Positions 1 through 12,300 of a stretch of 64,000 nucleotides of DNA are shown in pieces. The stretch's first letter is position 1. Each line of letters begins with the position of its first letter. Source of the stretch: Physcomitrium patens. Taxonomy: Eukaryota; Streptophyta; Bryopsida; Funariales; Funariaceae. The stretch is taken from NCBI RefSeq assembly GCF_000002425.4, contig NC_037266.1, forward strand, positions 3,791,350 through 3,855,349, written 5' to 3'. A program made the translations under genes and the position numbers. The notes below the pieces were generated by a model that was given only the letters and a program-made list of their open reading frames with translations, was not told where the DNA came from and did not search any database.

Positions 1-1520
1 GTGACTTTTGTGGCTCCTGATGGCGAAGAAGTGAAGAACAAGAGGCAACTGGATAAATATCTGAAAGCTCATCCAGGAACGTTGTCTGCGAAGGATTTTG
101 ATTGGGTTGTTCCAGGTAAGGACACTTGACCTCCTTGATCGTGTGCTTGCATCTGCCATGTGGTGTGTTTAGTTATTATTTCAATGATCAGTATTATATG
201 TATCACGCACGTCGATGTGTTCAGAGAGAACAAATTGAATACATGGTTTTTAGAATTCCAAATTGATTACATCAGTCGTCTTTCAGAAGCAACCCTCAGG
301 GCAGCAGAAATCGGTTATGGTGTCGTAGGTTTAGATGGATAGACATAATGTGTAGATTCGTCCGGAAAGGCAGATGTCACCGAAAAGGCGTTGGCATTGC
401 TTATAAGTATTCTTGCATCCTTTGCCACCAATTCATTATATCTGGGGTGGTAACATGGTTTTTATTTATGAGACAATGTTAGTACTGTGTTTCAAATGTA
501 TGAGTACTCCGTGATTTCTCTAGGGCAATTGATTCATCCTTATTAAGCAGTTGCTTGTTCTTTAGAAGGGTTGATGATGCCGTGGCACTTGGGCGAGAGG
601 GACCGCGTGAACTCGATGTATTTGAGGTTCTTACACGGCGCTTGTGTTGTTGCATTGTGAAGCTGGCGATGCTGTCACCCCCACGGAAAATCGGAGAAGA
701 TCTGCAAGACTGAATTCCAAGGGCCGGCCTTCCACCGAAGGCGTTGATGAAGACACCGAGCTGAAACAGCCCGTGGTCAAGAGGTCAAGGAAGAGCCGTG
801 ACAACGGAAAGGACGAAAGCGATGGTGGGTGGTGGTTTTGGTGCTTGAGGGTGTGGGGTGTGGACGAGTGACGTGTTGGTTTCCCGCTGAGGTTGGGGGT
901 CGTACAGAAGGGTGTGTCTGTTCAGTGATGTTGGGCCAAGATGGGGGTGGGACTGGTATTGGAAGGACTGAATGATGTGGTGATGGTGTGTGGCAGCGGG
1001 TGCAGGCAAGGACGACGGCGACGTGAACGCAGTGACGAAGAATGGAGTCCACGAGCCTGCAGAGAAGAAAGTGGAGGAGAAGGAAGCCATGGATGTGGAC
1101 GCCCGCAAGGCGGAGGGTGGTGGTGAGGAGGAAGGCAAGGACGTGACGACGGAATCGGCGAGTGATAAAGTCGAGGACGAGAAGGTGGTGTCGGAGGGGA
1201 TCGACGTTGAGAAGCCCGTGGAGGCTGCGACGGAGGCATCGACAAAAGGCGAGGGGGAGTCCAAGGTGGTGTCGGAGGGGATCGACGTCGAGAAGCCCGT
1301 GGAGGCTGCGACGGAGGCATCGACGAAAGGCGAGGGGAAATCGAAGGTGGAGGGCAAAGGAGTGGGGAACGGCGACGCAGAGAAGGCGAGCGAAGAGGCT
1401 GGCGAAAAAGTGGAAGTGGCGGAGGAGGCCCGGTCCGAGGACACCCCTGCGACGATCGGAGAAGTCGGGAAGCCTGAGGCTGTGGAAGCTCCGGGTGCAG
1501 AGGCGGAGGCAGTCGCCTAG
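1..1520 (+). CDS. MBD-domain protein, gene 1 (5' end outside window; three exons)
   Basis: The 3' part of a plant methyl-CpG-binding-domain protein, presumably a nuclear chromatin protein. I read exons 1-115, 663-824 and 997-1520 (stop TAG), joined at GT/AG sites in phase 1 each time. The first exon holds the C-terminal half of the MBD fold, with APDGEE, QLDKYLKAHPGT and DFDW. The second encodes a basic segment with RRRSARL and VVKRSRKSR, typical of the region just after the MBD in the plant MBD10/MBD11-like group. The third is a long Glu/Ala/Lys-rich acidic tail containing a 27-residue tandem duplication. Exon order, intron phases and sequence match the complete paralogue at 3015-4855, which supports the splice sites. 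The start and the N-terminal half of the MBD lie left of the window. Binding to methylated DNA is a family expectation and is not shown here. Confidence 0.85.
1182..1343 (+). repeat. 81-bp coding tandem duplication in the MBD acidic tail
   Basis: Two head-to-tail units of 81 bp (1182-1262 and 1263-1343) encode nearly identical 27-residue blocks beginning KVVSEGIDVEKPVEAA. The period is a multiple of three, so the frame is kept. The paralogue at 3015-4855 lacks this duplication. Confidence 0.85.
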
Positions 1521-3014
1521 GAGGCAGGGTCTGTGCAGCAGGGTGTAGAGAGGAGAGCGAATGCACGCAAAGTAGCGTTTGGGGACGCCGAGGCAGAGCG
1601 AGCGTCCAATGCATGGATGGTAGAAGGATGGTAGCGGCGAGAGCATCTCTTCTGGCATGCGGAGGATGGGACGGAGGTTGGCGTGGAGCTTGCAGCTCTG
1701 GGGCCGACGGGTGGTAGGATGTCGGGATGGTGGTTGTATGTAAGCGTGGCAAGTGGGGCAAGGGTGGCCGAGGAGGAGTGAGGTATGTTGATGAACAGAG
1801 GCGCAAGGACACACTCCAGGCGGTCGAAGCGCGGGGGAGGTAGAGAACGGGTAGAGGGGGACGGCGGAGTGATACAAGCAGGATGCATGGTTGTTGGGGT
1901 GTGGAGATAGAGAAGGTTGATGGCAAGTGTGAACCGTGCAGCAGACAGTTGCGGTATTTTGTGATATTTGTGTGGTCAGGAAGATTGCAGTCCCTCATGT
2001 GCCGCGGAACAGCTTTTGAACGACAGGGTGGTGGATCCCTTTGAACAGTGGTGTGGTGTGATGGGTTGTGGTGTGGAATTTTGGTGTCTGTTTTATGAAT
2101 TGGATTGGCGGCAGCCCTTTCAGAGTGGGATGGGTGCGGTAGCTGTGACCGTTGTTGGCACGTGATAAAAGAGTGTTAGTCAGATGTGGGTTACATGTTT
2201 TGCGATTCCTACAATTGAATCGATAGCTGTATTAGCACAGTTTAGGACGATAATTTTAACTTTGAGTCTCAAACACGGTTGTTGGGAGCCCATGGAATGG
2301 TGCAAGGTCATGAGTTGGATGATGATTGTGTTTGCAGCACAGCACTTACATTCCAAAAATGTGGGTTGACTAAATAGCTGGAACTGGAGCTATCAACGTA
2401 GTAATAATTGGCAGAAGACAACTTGAGTTCTTCGAATTCAATGGCTTCTCAGTTAAGAGTCTGTAGCAAGTTGCAAAGAGACGTATACATTTGAAACTAG
2501 AAACAGAGATTTTGGGTGGAGTCTGATGTGTCAGTTAACAATTTAGCAGTCCACATTTATTCGTTGTGAGGAACGAAAGAACCAGGTGGGATGAAAGGCA
2601 TAGTTCACAATTATGTTATTATTTACTTTCCGCTCTATTTGAATGAGCGACATGTGCTTGTTCTGTAGTTCGATATATAGTTATTCTACAAGTGGCAGAA
2701 ACAGTCGAAGAAAATCCCCCATCTGCAAAGATGATCCTTGCTGGCTTGACACCCTAACTTGCAGGCCAACTCCGGCTGAGATAGCCGCATTAGGAGACTA
2801 CATGGTCACATGCAACAGGTTGTGATATACAAAGAACACTGGCATTAGCCAAGACGTAATCCTCACCACCTATTCATGCTATTTATACACATTATAAGAC
2901 TTCAATGCCTAAATTATAGGTACAATGGTTGCTTCTGTAAGTTTGGAGACTTATTTCACTCGAAACTCGGGGCTATCTCCGCTGAGGGCACGGATTACTT
3001 GCTATCAAGGGTTA
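1521..3014. other. Intergenic region between the two convergent MBD genes
   Basis: Both MBD genes end into this interval, so it should hold both 3' UTRs. The left 500 bp are GC-rich like the gene 1 tail, and the rest is of average composition. I see no convincing coding sequence. The long open frames antisense to 777-1998 are shadows of the GC-rich tail of gene 1. Confidence 0.5.
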
Positions 3015-4855
3015 TTACTCATCATCCTTCTTCGCATCTTCTTTCGTCTGTGAGTCGATACCCTTCGTGTTATCCGTTGCGTCTTTGACCGGTGATGTCT
3101 CCTTGATTTTTCCATCATCAGGACTCTCAGCATCGATCTTCTTTTCAGTCTCCGACTTGGGAGGGAGATTTTCTGCAGTTACTCTTTTTATCTCCTCCAC
3201 CGGGGTTGTTACTGACTTCGGTACGTCCAAGTCGGTGGTTTTGTGGTTCCCGTTATCTTCGACAGTTTCCTCTTTCTTGTGCAAAGCTTGATCCGCAGGG
3301 ATATCCATCGCTTCTTCAGACCCTGTTTTTTCCACAGGCTCGCCCTTACCTAGAGCTGATACACGGTAAAGCCACCAGTCCACTTCAGTCTCCCACTTAT
3401 GAAATTACAAATGTTCCTATTGATTTAATTGAAAGTTTCTAATCATGATCAGAATGTTTCTAAGAGGAACAATGACCACCAAGCTGGATCTATTACGGCA
3501 TAACACTTACACGTGTCCTTGCTCGCTGCTCCATTGTCACGAGTTTTTCGTGCTCGCTTGACCGGAGTTTTCGGCTGAATCTCCTTGTCAATGGCTTCAG
3601 ATGAAGAACGGCTCTTTAAGCTCAGTCTTTCAGATCTCCGTGTTGTGTAAGCAGTCACTGACTCCACAGCTTGATCATGAGACAATGCAAGCACCGTCTT
3701 AGTGGTTCGCAGTTGAAAACAACTGTACCAAGTAATGGCCATAAAAAGTGATATATGGCTACGAAGAGTACGAAGATATATAGAGTAAATGTTGAAAACA
3801 TTTACTGTTACTAAAATGTAGAAGGTAAAAATCGGTCTGCAAACACGGTGAGAGTAGGCCAACCTGGAGTGCCCCAGTCGAAGTCGGTTGCAACAGCCGT
3901 CCCTGGATGAGCCTTGAGATATTTATTTAACTGTGTTTTGTTCCTTATTTCCTCGCCATCTGGAGCTAAAAATGACACAATCTTCTTTTTTGGAGTCCCT
4001 CCCTTCCTCTCAGAAAGCTGATAAAAATCACAAAGGAGAGAACAAATGTCATTAAAATCGCAGCCAAAATAATTAAGTGCACACCCACCTTCAGCTTGTT
4101 ATATAGGAGCATCATACCCATGCACGGACTCGACGATAAATTTGGCATAGATTAATCAAAGTCGACATCTGATCACACTGAAAAGGGTTGTGATAGGAAC
4201 CGAATTTCTCTAATTCAATAGGGATCCAACATTACAATCAATTACTATTCACTGATGCTAATTTAAACTACATATGTTCTAGATTTCCTTCCCAAAGCGG
4301 TAAAGTGATGCTTTCTTCCACTTCACTTCAACGTAAGGACAGCGCTCTAGCACATAGGCGCTGCGAACATCCTTTTAATCTAAAAATTAGCAAAGAAGAG
4401 ACAAGGGGCAGATAATCGAGGGTTGGGAGTTCTAGCGTAAAACGCAGCTTCCAAGGAAAATTAACAACTTGGGAGAACACCATAGAAGGAATTTCCCCAA
4501 CAAATTATTACTCAAGGATGCTAAACATAAACAACGCAGGATCGTGGGCAACCTCAATAACATTAATAAGGCATCTTTCATAATTTTCCGAGCTCAGCAA
4601 AATTAACCATGAAAACAAGCAACACAAATAACTGTCTTTCATGTTCAAGCTTGGCGATGAACATTGTTTCGACTAAACATACTTAAAGACCAATTCAAGA
4701 AGCAGGGTTTCCAGACGCGCCCATTGAGGAGGGGGGTTTGCAGCTCTACGGACCTTGCGCGTCCATCCTTGCAGAGACCCGGCGAGTTCTTCAGAGGCGC
4801 CACCCAGCGATCTTAAACCGTCAGCCACGGTTTTGTTCCCTTCCGAGCTCCCCAT
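3015..4855 (-). CDS. MBD-domain protein, gene 2 (complete, four exons)
   Basis: A complete plant MBD protein on the minus strand, predicted at 251 residues. Exons are 4855-4754 (ATG start), 4017-3864, 3669-3511 and 3355-3015 (TAA), with splice phases 0, 1 and 1; the exon lengths sum to 756 bp. Exon 1 ends in GWTRK, and exon 2 continues with a GGTPKKKI turn, then APDGEE, QLNKYLKAHPGT and DFDW. Together they form the MBD fold split by one intron. Exon 3 is basic (RRSERLSLKSRS, VKRARKTRD) and exon 4 is a Lys/Glu/Asp-rich tail ending KKDDE. The domain order matches Arabidopsis MBD10/MBD11-type proteins; some members of that group do not bind methyl-CpG, so the ligand is uncertain. The gene lies tail to tail with gene 1 and is its diverged paralogue. 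The start is chosen because the exon encodes the expected GW-containing N-terminus with no better upstream ATG seen. Confidence 0.85.
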
Positions 4856-5460
4856 TCCGCTTCACCTTGTCAACAACTTGCTCCTTCCTTGCGTCCGTTG
4901 TACCACCACCAAGGCACTCGAAACAAAGCCGTGTCGAAAACTCTCGCAAGCGCAAACTATCCTAAGGTTCATCACACAAGCCAGAGCTTCAAAACCCCGC
5001 GGGAGGGCTCAATTCAACCATGCTCAATCAAATTCCACGCGGGTCAAACCACAGCATCCGAAAGGCACAGCACAGAAGAAAACATAAGAAAAGGCCCGCA
5101 TGTAAGGCGCAGAATGCCACGAAAAAAGCGAAAGCAACTCACAGAGATGCCGGCAGATGCAAGAAAGGGAAAGGTGCGAGACCCAGAGCGGAATTGGAGC
5201 AGTACCCAGAGAGCGATGGGGATCCGTCAGCGCAGTTGAAAGATTGCGAGCTCCAGCGAATTTCAGAAGACGAGGCCCCGCGAGCGATTGCAGACGACGA
5301 AGCCCACGAGCCTGTGCTCGCGACGATCGCCGACCGCGCGGCTTACTGCGCGGCTGGGTTCCCTTAGGCCCCGCGTCCCCTTCGTCTGCCGCCTTGTTTC
5401 CTGCCTCGTTCGCTTTCCCTCGGGCTTTCCACTCTGTTGGAGTCAATGCCTTTGTTTAGT
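4856..5460 (-). promoter_or_regulatory. GC-rich upstream region of MBD gene 2 (putative promoter/5' UTR)
   Basis: This block is clearly richer in G+C and CpG than the DNA to its right and lies directly upstream of the minus-strand start at 4855. That is where a promoter and 5' UTR are expected. Several overlapping short open frames exist on both strands, but none resembles a known domain; they look like a by-product of base composition. I see no obvious TATA box, so the call rests on position and composition. Confidence 0.4.
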
Positions 5461-6256
5461 ATGTGTTTTCCCACTTCGTGTATGTGTTAGTGGTGGATTA
5501 TTAATAATGGTGAAGTTGCTTGAGCAAAAAATGAAGGTTGGGAGATTGTGCGCCATTGAAAAGAGTTTTCCTTCTTCGATGGGTGTATTTGTTGCTGTTT
5601 CTGTTTTGTTTTGTTTGTTTGCTTGGTGGTTTTGTTTTATTTTGGAGACAGGCATCTTCCTTCAAATGTACGGAGAAGTTAATTATATTACTTAATAATA
5701 GTATTGGATTTTTCAATTTCCATCATTAAAAAAAATTAGGCATATGAAAAGAAGAAGAAGATAAAATATAAAAGAATAATAATAAAATAATAATAAAAAC
5801 AAAACAAAAAGATTCTAGATGGAATGGATTTTTAATTGAAAATTTAATTCATGCATGAATGTATGATGACGATTTTTGGACAATTTTTTTTTTTGAATGT
5901 CATTGTTTTTATGATAACGTATTTTTATTTTTCCATATTGCATTTGAGTTAATGGGTACTTGGATCATTTGTTTTATTGGTTAATTCATGCTTTAAATTG
6001 ATATTATTGTTTTGTATTATTTTTATTTACATTTTTAATCATGTTAAATGAGATGATGAAACATTCTGTATTTTTTAAAATTAATTTTGATTATCTGTGC
6101 TTAGATGTATACTAGAAATGGATAACAAAATTGGAAAAAAATGTCAAAAAACAAACAAAAATAAAATGAAATGAACAGCAAATAAATTTTGTAGTTTTGT
6201 GCATGAAACCTTTTATGATACTAATTGACTAGACTTGAAATTGTGTTTTGACAAAG

Positions 6257-6259
<3 letters not shown>

Positions 6260-6290
<31 letters not shown>
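6260..6290. repeat. (TA)n microsatellite
   Basis: About 30 bp of uninterrupted alternating A and T. Confidence 0.9.
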
Positions 6291-6292
<2 letters not shown>

Positions 6293-6590
6293 CTTTTATC
6301 TTATTTTTATTTTTATGTGTGTCCATCACAAGATTAAGGTGTTTCTTCAAGGATCTTACATTAGTTAGTAGTTTGCATGCTTCAAAATATATATGGCCAA
6401 GTATAATATGGTTTATTTTATACAAAGGATTTTGTATATTTTTTTTAATCATAAATTTTAATTTGAAAATCCGTGTTATTAAAAAATAATTATACAATAT
6501 ATCAGCAAAAATATTATATTCCTTTGTAAAAGTGATTATTTCTACTATTTTTGAATTTATGTAACTATTTTAAGAATTATTAAGAACATC

Positions 6591-6592
<2 letters not shown>

Positions 6593-6626
<34 letters not shown>
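6593..6626. repeat. (TA)n microsatellite
   Basis: About 34 bp of uninterrupted alternating A and T. Confidence 0.9.
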
Positions 6627-6628
<2 letters not shown>

Positions 6629-7309
6629 TATTATTATACTATGTTTTAATTATTATTTTTTATTTTTTATTTAGAAATAATTTAGGTAGAGCATTATTCT
6701 AGATAAGTTTAAGCACAAATATATTATCAATTCTTATTTTTATTTATTTATTTATTTTTGTAGAATGTGAAGTGTATTTATGTCTAAAGCTCTAATATTT
6801 TATTTTAGTTAAACACCATTTATAGATGCTATTTGAAAATTTATTGATATATTACATTTTATATTGTATTTTTCTAAAATTAATTTTTTTCTTAATTTAG
6901 TGGGTTTATAAAGTTTTATAAATACTTTTGATAAAAATATAATATTCCAAAAATTTACATAGATGAGAACATTATTTTTGAATTTTTGTGTTAAATGTGG
7001 CATTAAAATTTTTAATTTATAAATTATTATGTTTTATCTAGATCTTTTAAAATTCATAATATTTGTGATTTTTTCCAATATTTTTTCTTAAATTTTTTTT
7101 TGATCTAGTACACATGATTAAAGAATCATTGATAGAAGTCAGCAGAAAAATAAACCTCATAATTCATAAATATTTTCTTCACTAATTTTCTTTTGTTGAA
7201 TCTTATTTTTAAGATTAATTAACTTTATTTAATGATTAAATTATATATATTTTTTAATTTTTTTTAATTTTAATTTTTAAGACATTCTATTAATTTATAG
7301 AAAACAAGT

Positions 7310-9800
7310 GGTCAACATGAGCAACACAAGGCCATTTTTTTTATCTACCAATTACTTATAAACACTTTGCAAGTTACATACATATTTTGCACGTTTAATA
7401 TGTATTAAATGACCAATAGAATGTTGTCATATAATGCTTTAGTTAAATAGTATATATAGAGGCAAAAATAAAGACTTCTTCACTCTTATTAATGTTTTTT
7501 TTGGATTCATATTAAGAATCTCTAATCTCTTTGTATTTGGCAATAGCCATTCTATTTCTATCTTATATCTACCTTTGATTTTTCTACTTTCTTTCTTTAG
7601 ATGTCATAAGAATATATTGCTTCTTTAGATTTTTGTTATAATTTATGTCTTTGATAATTTAATGAAAATACTAATTAAAAGTGAATAAATTACTTTACTT
7701 CTTATTTTTGTCTTTTAAAGATTGCAAATGATCCACCTTCAAATTAATATTTTTTTTTCTCACATTAATTCTTTCTTCAAAGACATTAGACTACAACTTT
7801 TGTAGAAATTTTTATTTAGTAGTAGAGGTTGTAGATTATTATTTATTGATTTGACTTATAGATTTTTTAAAGTTGTTTATTGTATAGATAAAAATAATAA
7901 TTATAGATGCTATATATAATAGAAGTGAGAATAGATTTTTACTTTTTACAAATCTTCAATACCTTATTAATGTTCATGGGAGAAAAATTTCACATATTAT
8001 TAATATCAACTATAGAATTTTTATTCCTATGCCAATGAAGAAGTCAACAATGAGGTCTAATATCTTTGCTAAGAAGTTGTATACATAAGTGAGGTAAATA
8101 GATTAATTTTAGAAGTAAATTTAAAAATTCTTGCTGCTTTGAATATAGAGGCATAGATTAATATATTAAAAAAAATTGACAGGAAAAGATTAAAAATTTA
8201 AAGATTTCTACAATCAATCAAATTCTATTTAAAATTATATCTTTTTTCACATAATAATGGAATTACTCAAGTTGGATTTATAACTCCTTTATATATATAT
8301 ATATTATTCTTATATTTGATAGAAAAGAATTCATAAATCTTATATGATCGAAATTTATTTTTGAAGTGTATATGCCTTATTAAAAAAAAGTGGTCCAAAA
8401 AGAATAAAAGAAATAAAACTCCTATTTTTACAAAAAAGATTATAACTAACTACCATCTATATTATCAAATTTTAAAATTAGCTTACAACATGGATTGAAT
8501 TTAAAAAGCTCTTATCAATAAATTTTAATATAAGTTAAAAGATAAAATCAAAGATTTATTATTAATAGTATCAAAAGTAAATTCATTAGAAAATTTTATA
8601 GTTTGAGCCATTGCATGCAATAATTAACTTTAAAAATTACTAAGAATAAAATTTTGCTTTAAGAGGAATAAATCAAGTCATAACAATAATTCCTAAGTTT
8701 GCAAAACTTATTTATTAAAGCTAAAATCTATGCCAATTAATGTAGAATATTTTAAATTTTTTACTATGTAAAATAAATACTTAATATTATCAAAAAAGAT
8801 TGTGCTTTTATTATAGAGAATCTAAGTATACTAATTAATATTATTTAAAGAAACAACACAATCACATAATAATGAGCATGGATGCAAAAGAAGACAATGT
8901 GTTAGAATATGAATTTGTTCAACTATAATAAATTTTTCAATATCTTATAAATGATGATTTTTGAGAGCTTTTAATTTTTTTTAATTATTAAAAAAATATT
9001 TTAATCTACTCTAAAAATAAAAAGAACATAAACTTCATGTTTATTGTATATTAAAAAAATTTAAAAATATAAGAGTATATACCAAGATAAAAAAATATAT
9101 ATTTTATATAAGCCAAGTTGATTTTTTAAGATATATTATTTCAAATAAAAGGCCTTATAATAGATCTTAAGAAATTCTAAATTATCATAGATTAAAATAT
9201 TATAAAAATAATAAAATATTTCTATTTTTAAAAATTTAATTAATATTCTTAAATTTTTATGAAGTTTTTTTTTTTTTTTTTTTTTTAAATTGTAGATTCG
9301 CTTATATATTTGATTTGTTAAGATAATCTTAAGTGAAATAAAGAAACCAAAGCAACATTTGAAGCTTTAAAGATAATTTACATTCCAACATTAATTTATA
9401 TTTTTTTGATTTTTTGAAAGCATTTTTATAAAAATAAACACATTAGATTTTGCTTTTAGTATAATCTTCTCACAAATAAGAGCAAATAATAAATTATATC
9501 CTATAGTTTTTTTCAAGAAATATTTTAGCAGCCAAATTTAATTATAAGATCTATAAAAAAAACTTCTTCTAATAGTAATTTTATTTAAAAAATGACTCGA
9601 TTATTTAGAAGGTACTACTAGTTTAGTGAATTTTTATGCAAATTACAAAATTTTTGATTACTTTATATCAATACACATTTTAAATTTTTGCCAAGACTGT
9701 TGAAGTATTTTTTTTTTGTTAAGATTTATATTGAATATTGACTAAGAAAACAACAAGGATAGTCAAATATAATTTTTGGATATTCTAATTGTGAGTGTTA
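7310..9800 (+). mobile_element. Decayed chromovirus B (5' LTR to RNase H)
   Basis: An old Ty3/gypsy chromovirus relic on the plus strand. Its 5' LTR (about 7310-7656) aligns by eye, in reverse orientation, with the LTR of element A at 24.78-25.15 kb: the same TATA-like stretch, the same CACTCTTATT stretch just after it, and an LTR end resembling TGTCTTTGATA. Downstream, broken frames read as reverse transcriptase: an ILIYSKNKKN segment after the expected YxDD site near 9.0 kb, and VYTKIKKYIF near 9.1 kb. RNase H follows at about 9.33-9.69 kb (IIFSQIRANNK, and a match to the FYSRKF region). Integrase and the 3' LTR are not recognisable. Stops and frameshifts are everywhere, so nothing is expressed. 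Boundaries are approximate. Confidence 0.7.
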
Positions 9801-12300
9801 AATTCACTCCTCAATCCAATTATAAGATGGCGTGAATTAAGAGTTGTTTGTGATTGGTGGTATGAAGTGGAAGTAGCAAGAATAAGAACAAAAGAAGGAA
9901 AATACAAAAACAAGTGAAACAAGTGCAATCAAGCAATTGTACAATACAAAACTAATTACAATCTATTCATTCAATTTTCATCTAATACAAAGTAAAAAGT
10001 AAAAATAAAAAATATATTTTAAAAAAAGTAATATTTTTTTGTCTTTTGAATGATATAAGAAACATGTAAATCCGAGTTACTATGAATAAGTTATGAAGGT
10101 TTAAAAATTATAAGTAAATAAATAAAAAGTTAAATAAATAATTTTTACCTCAAGGATAACTTGCTTAAGAGATTAAGAGTTTGAACCTCACCAAGACTCA
10201 CAAGTAGTATACATGAGTCTCTAAGAGAGGCCATGAGGCCTTAGTCTTATCGTCCTAACTACCTTCAAGGTGCTACAACCCATATGGGACTTGTGCACCT
10301 CCCTTCTTATAAGGACGACACTAGCTACTGGTCTTCCTATTTTCTACTATTAAAATTAATACTTTTATATTTTTGACTTCACCATGGTGTTTAAAAACAT
10401 TCAATTAGCCTAGAAGTCTTGTATGACCTTCAAATCTTGTTCCATTTCTTCATAATGGCTCCCAAAGTGATAAAACTCATTTTTACCAAAATCTTAGAAA
10501 TTGCTCTAAAAATTCCTAAAAAATTCTAAATAAATTCTAAATAAATTCTAAAAATTCTTATAATATTTTTATAATATTAAAATAAATTTAAAACTATATT
10601 TTCTTACCTTGAAGATTTTTTATAATAATAAAATCAATTTAATTCTAATATAAATCATACTTTCTATATAAATAATTAAAAAGAGATGATGTTCTTTCTC
10701 ATGTTTCTTCTAGCTACTAACTAATATTTATAATTTTTTTATAAGTAATATGTATAGATAGAAGGCCAATATGAATATTGACCTTAGTAAATATCCTTCA
10801 ATACTCAATAATAAGTAAAAATACTAAACCAACTAAGATAATTACTTCCAAGACTTATTAAGATTCCAATTTTATAACTAACATTCTAATTTTTTATTTA
10901 TCAAAATATTTCTATATTATTCACCATATATTATAGTTCTAAAAAATTTAAATGTATCTTTTTATCCTAAAATAATTAGTGAGTCAATTTGATGACTCAC
11001 ACATGGTGACCATCTAGGATGACTTGTAAAGGAGAAGAATCTAGAATTGATTGTGTAAAATCTACTACTTAAAAAGTGACATGACTATAAAAGCTAATAA
11101 TTTTTTTAAGATCAAAATAAATAAGCTCTTGCTATTTAATATTTCAACTAAGTTAAATTGATATAGCTCACTACCCAAGAAAAACAAAGGACTTGAAATC
11201 TATAATAATTAAGACTTTTAAAGACCAAAAAATATTAGAAAAATTTAAAATTTATTATTCTAAATTTTTTTCCAACTTGAGAAGAGCATGACATCTACCT
11301 TACAAGGCTTCCATATCTTTTAGTTGTTTATTGTTGGTCTTTCCTATACTAACACTAACTCATTATAATAGCTTATTATTTCCGACCAAATTCAAATTCA
11401 AGATACTTTACTAATAATTGTTTACTTGATCAATAATTTTACAACCTTTGGATATTTAAACAAGACTTAATTACTACTTCCCAACATCCATTAATTATTT
11501 TATTTTATTTTATTTTATTATTTTATTTTTAAAAATTTAATTAAATATTCTTTATATTTTCTTAAAATATGTGGGATTTTTTTAAAGAAATAAATTGAAT
11601 AAAAAATAATTTGAATGAATATATCAATTGATTGTCCTGAATTCTTAAGTTTTAGTTTCTTAAATTTTGTCCAGTTTTGATGATTTGTTATTTAAGGAGT
11701 TGAATAAGAGTGAGTTTAAAGATGAGCCGTTTTATCATGTATATGATAAAAATCACACTCTATATTATTTACATCTATTTCTTGAAGTTCTAGTAGAAAA
11801 AACTTCTCCATTGAAAGTTTGTATCAAACTAAATTATTTGGAAAGACTTTTTTGACTAGATACAGTCCCAACTATATGGCATTAAATTTTTCTCGGAAAT
11901 CTAGTTTCCTAGAAACTTATAAAAAGACCATTATATTAAGCCTAAGGATTCTAATCTTGTGTTATTTATCAAAGGATTTTTTTTTTTCTTTGTATGGTCT
12001 CAATTAATTACAATTCTATCTCAATGAGTTTTGAATCTTTATTTTTCAAGGTTACATCCATCAATTTGTAATCGAGATCATGCACATGATATTTCTTTAT
12101 AGATTATCTATATTAATTTTTTGGTATTGGTGAATAGATAGCTATATCATTTTCAATTATAAGACTACTAGAAGTTTGTTTAAATTATAAAGGTGGAATA
12201 AGATTGCCTTCTTTTATTAAGTTATTTAATTCATGAATTTTAATATCATCAAAGTTCATCCCAAAAATATCTTCCAATTTGATATTGTGTATAAATATAG
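9801..12300. other. Unresolved AT-rich repeat-like region
   Basis: No gene recognised. A segment at about 10150-10480 has higher complexity and more G+C than its surroundings and may be part of an unidentified repeat or LTR. A plus-strand open frame at 11667-11855 (62 codons) and one overlapping it at 11819-12007 have no recognisable domain. The right end is probably decayed pol sequence of element C on the minus strand, but I cannot align it with confidence. Poly-T at about 9257-9286 and a TTTTA-rich stretch near 11505-11530 are simple sequence. Confidence 0.35.

Larger units (their letters stand above)
5461..7300. other. AT-rich intergenic DNA with two (TA)n tracts
   Basis: Base composition changes sharply at about 5.45 kb from GC-rich to very AT-rich. 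I find no coding signal. The only structured elements are two TA microsatellites and scattered A/T homopolymers. Confidence 0.5.

Noticed and set aside
777..1998. Long minus-strand open frames antisense to MBD gene 1
   Set aside because: Three overlapping frames in a GC-rich, purine-rich coding tail; low-complexity Pro/Ser/Arg translations with no domain. They mirror the Glu/Ala-rich sense codons.
5020..5460. Overlapping open frames in the GC-rich block upstream of MBD gene 2
   Set aside because: Present on both strands at once, Arg/Ala-rich, no domain. Better explained by base composition of a promoter or 5' UTR region.
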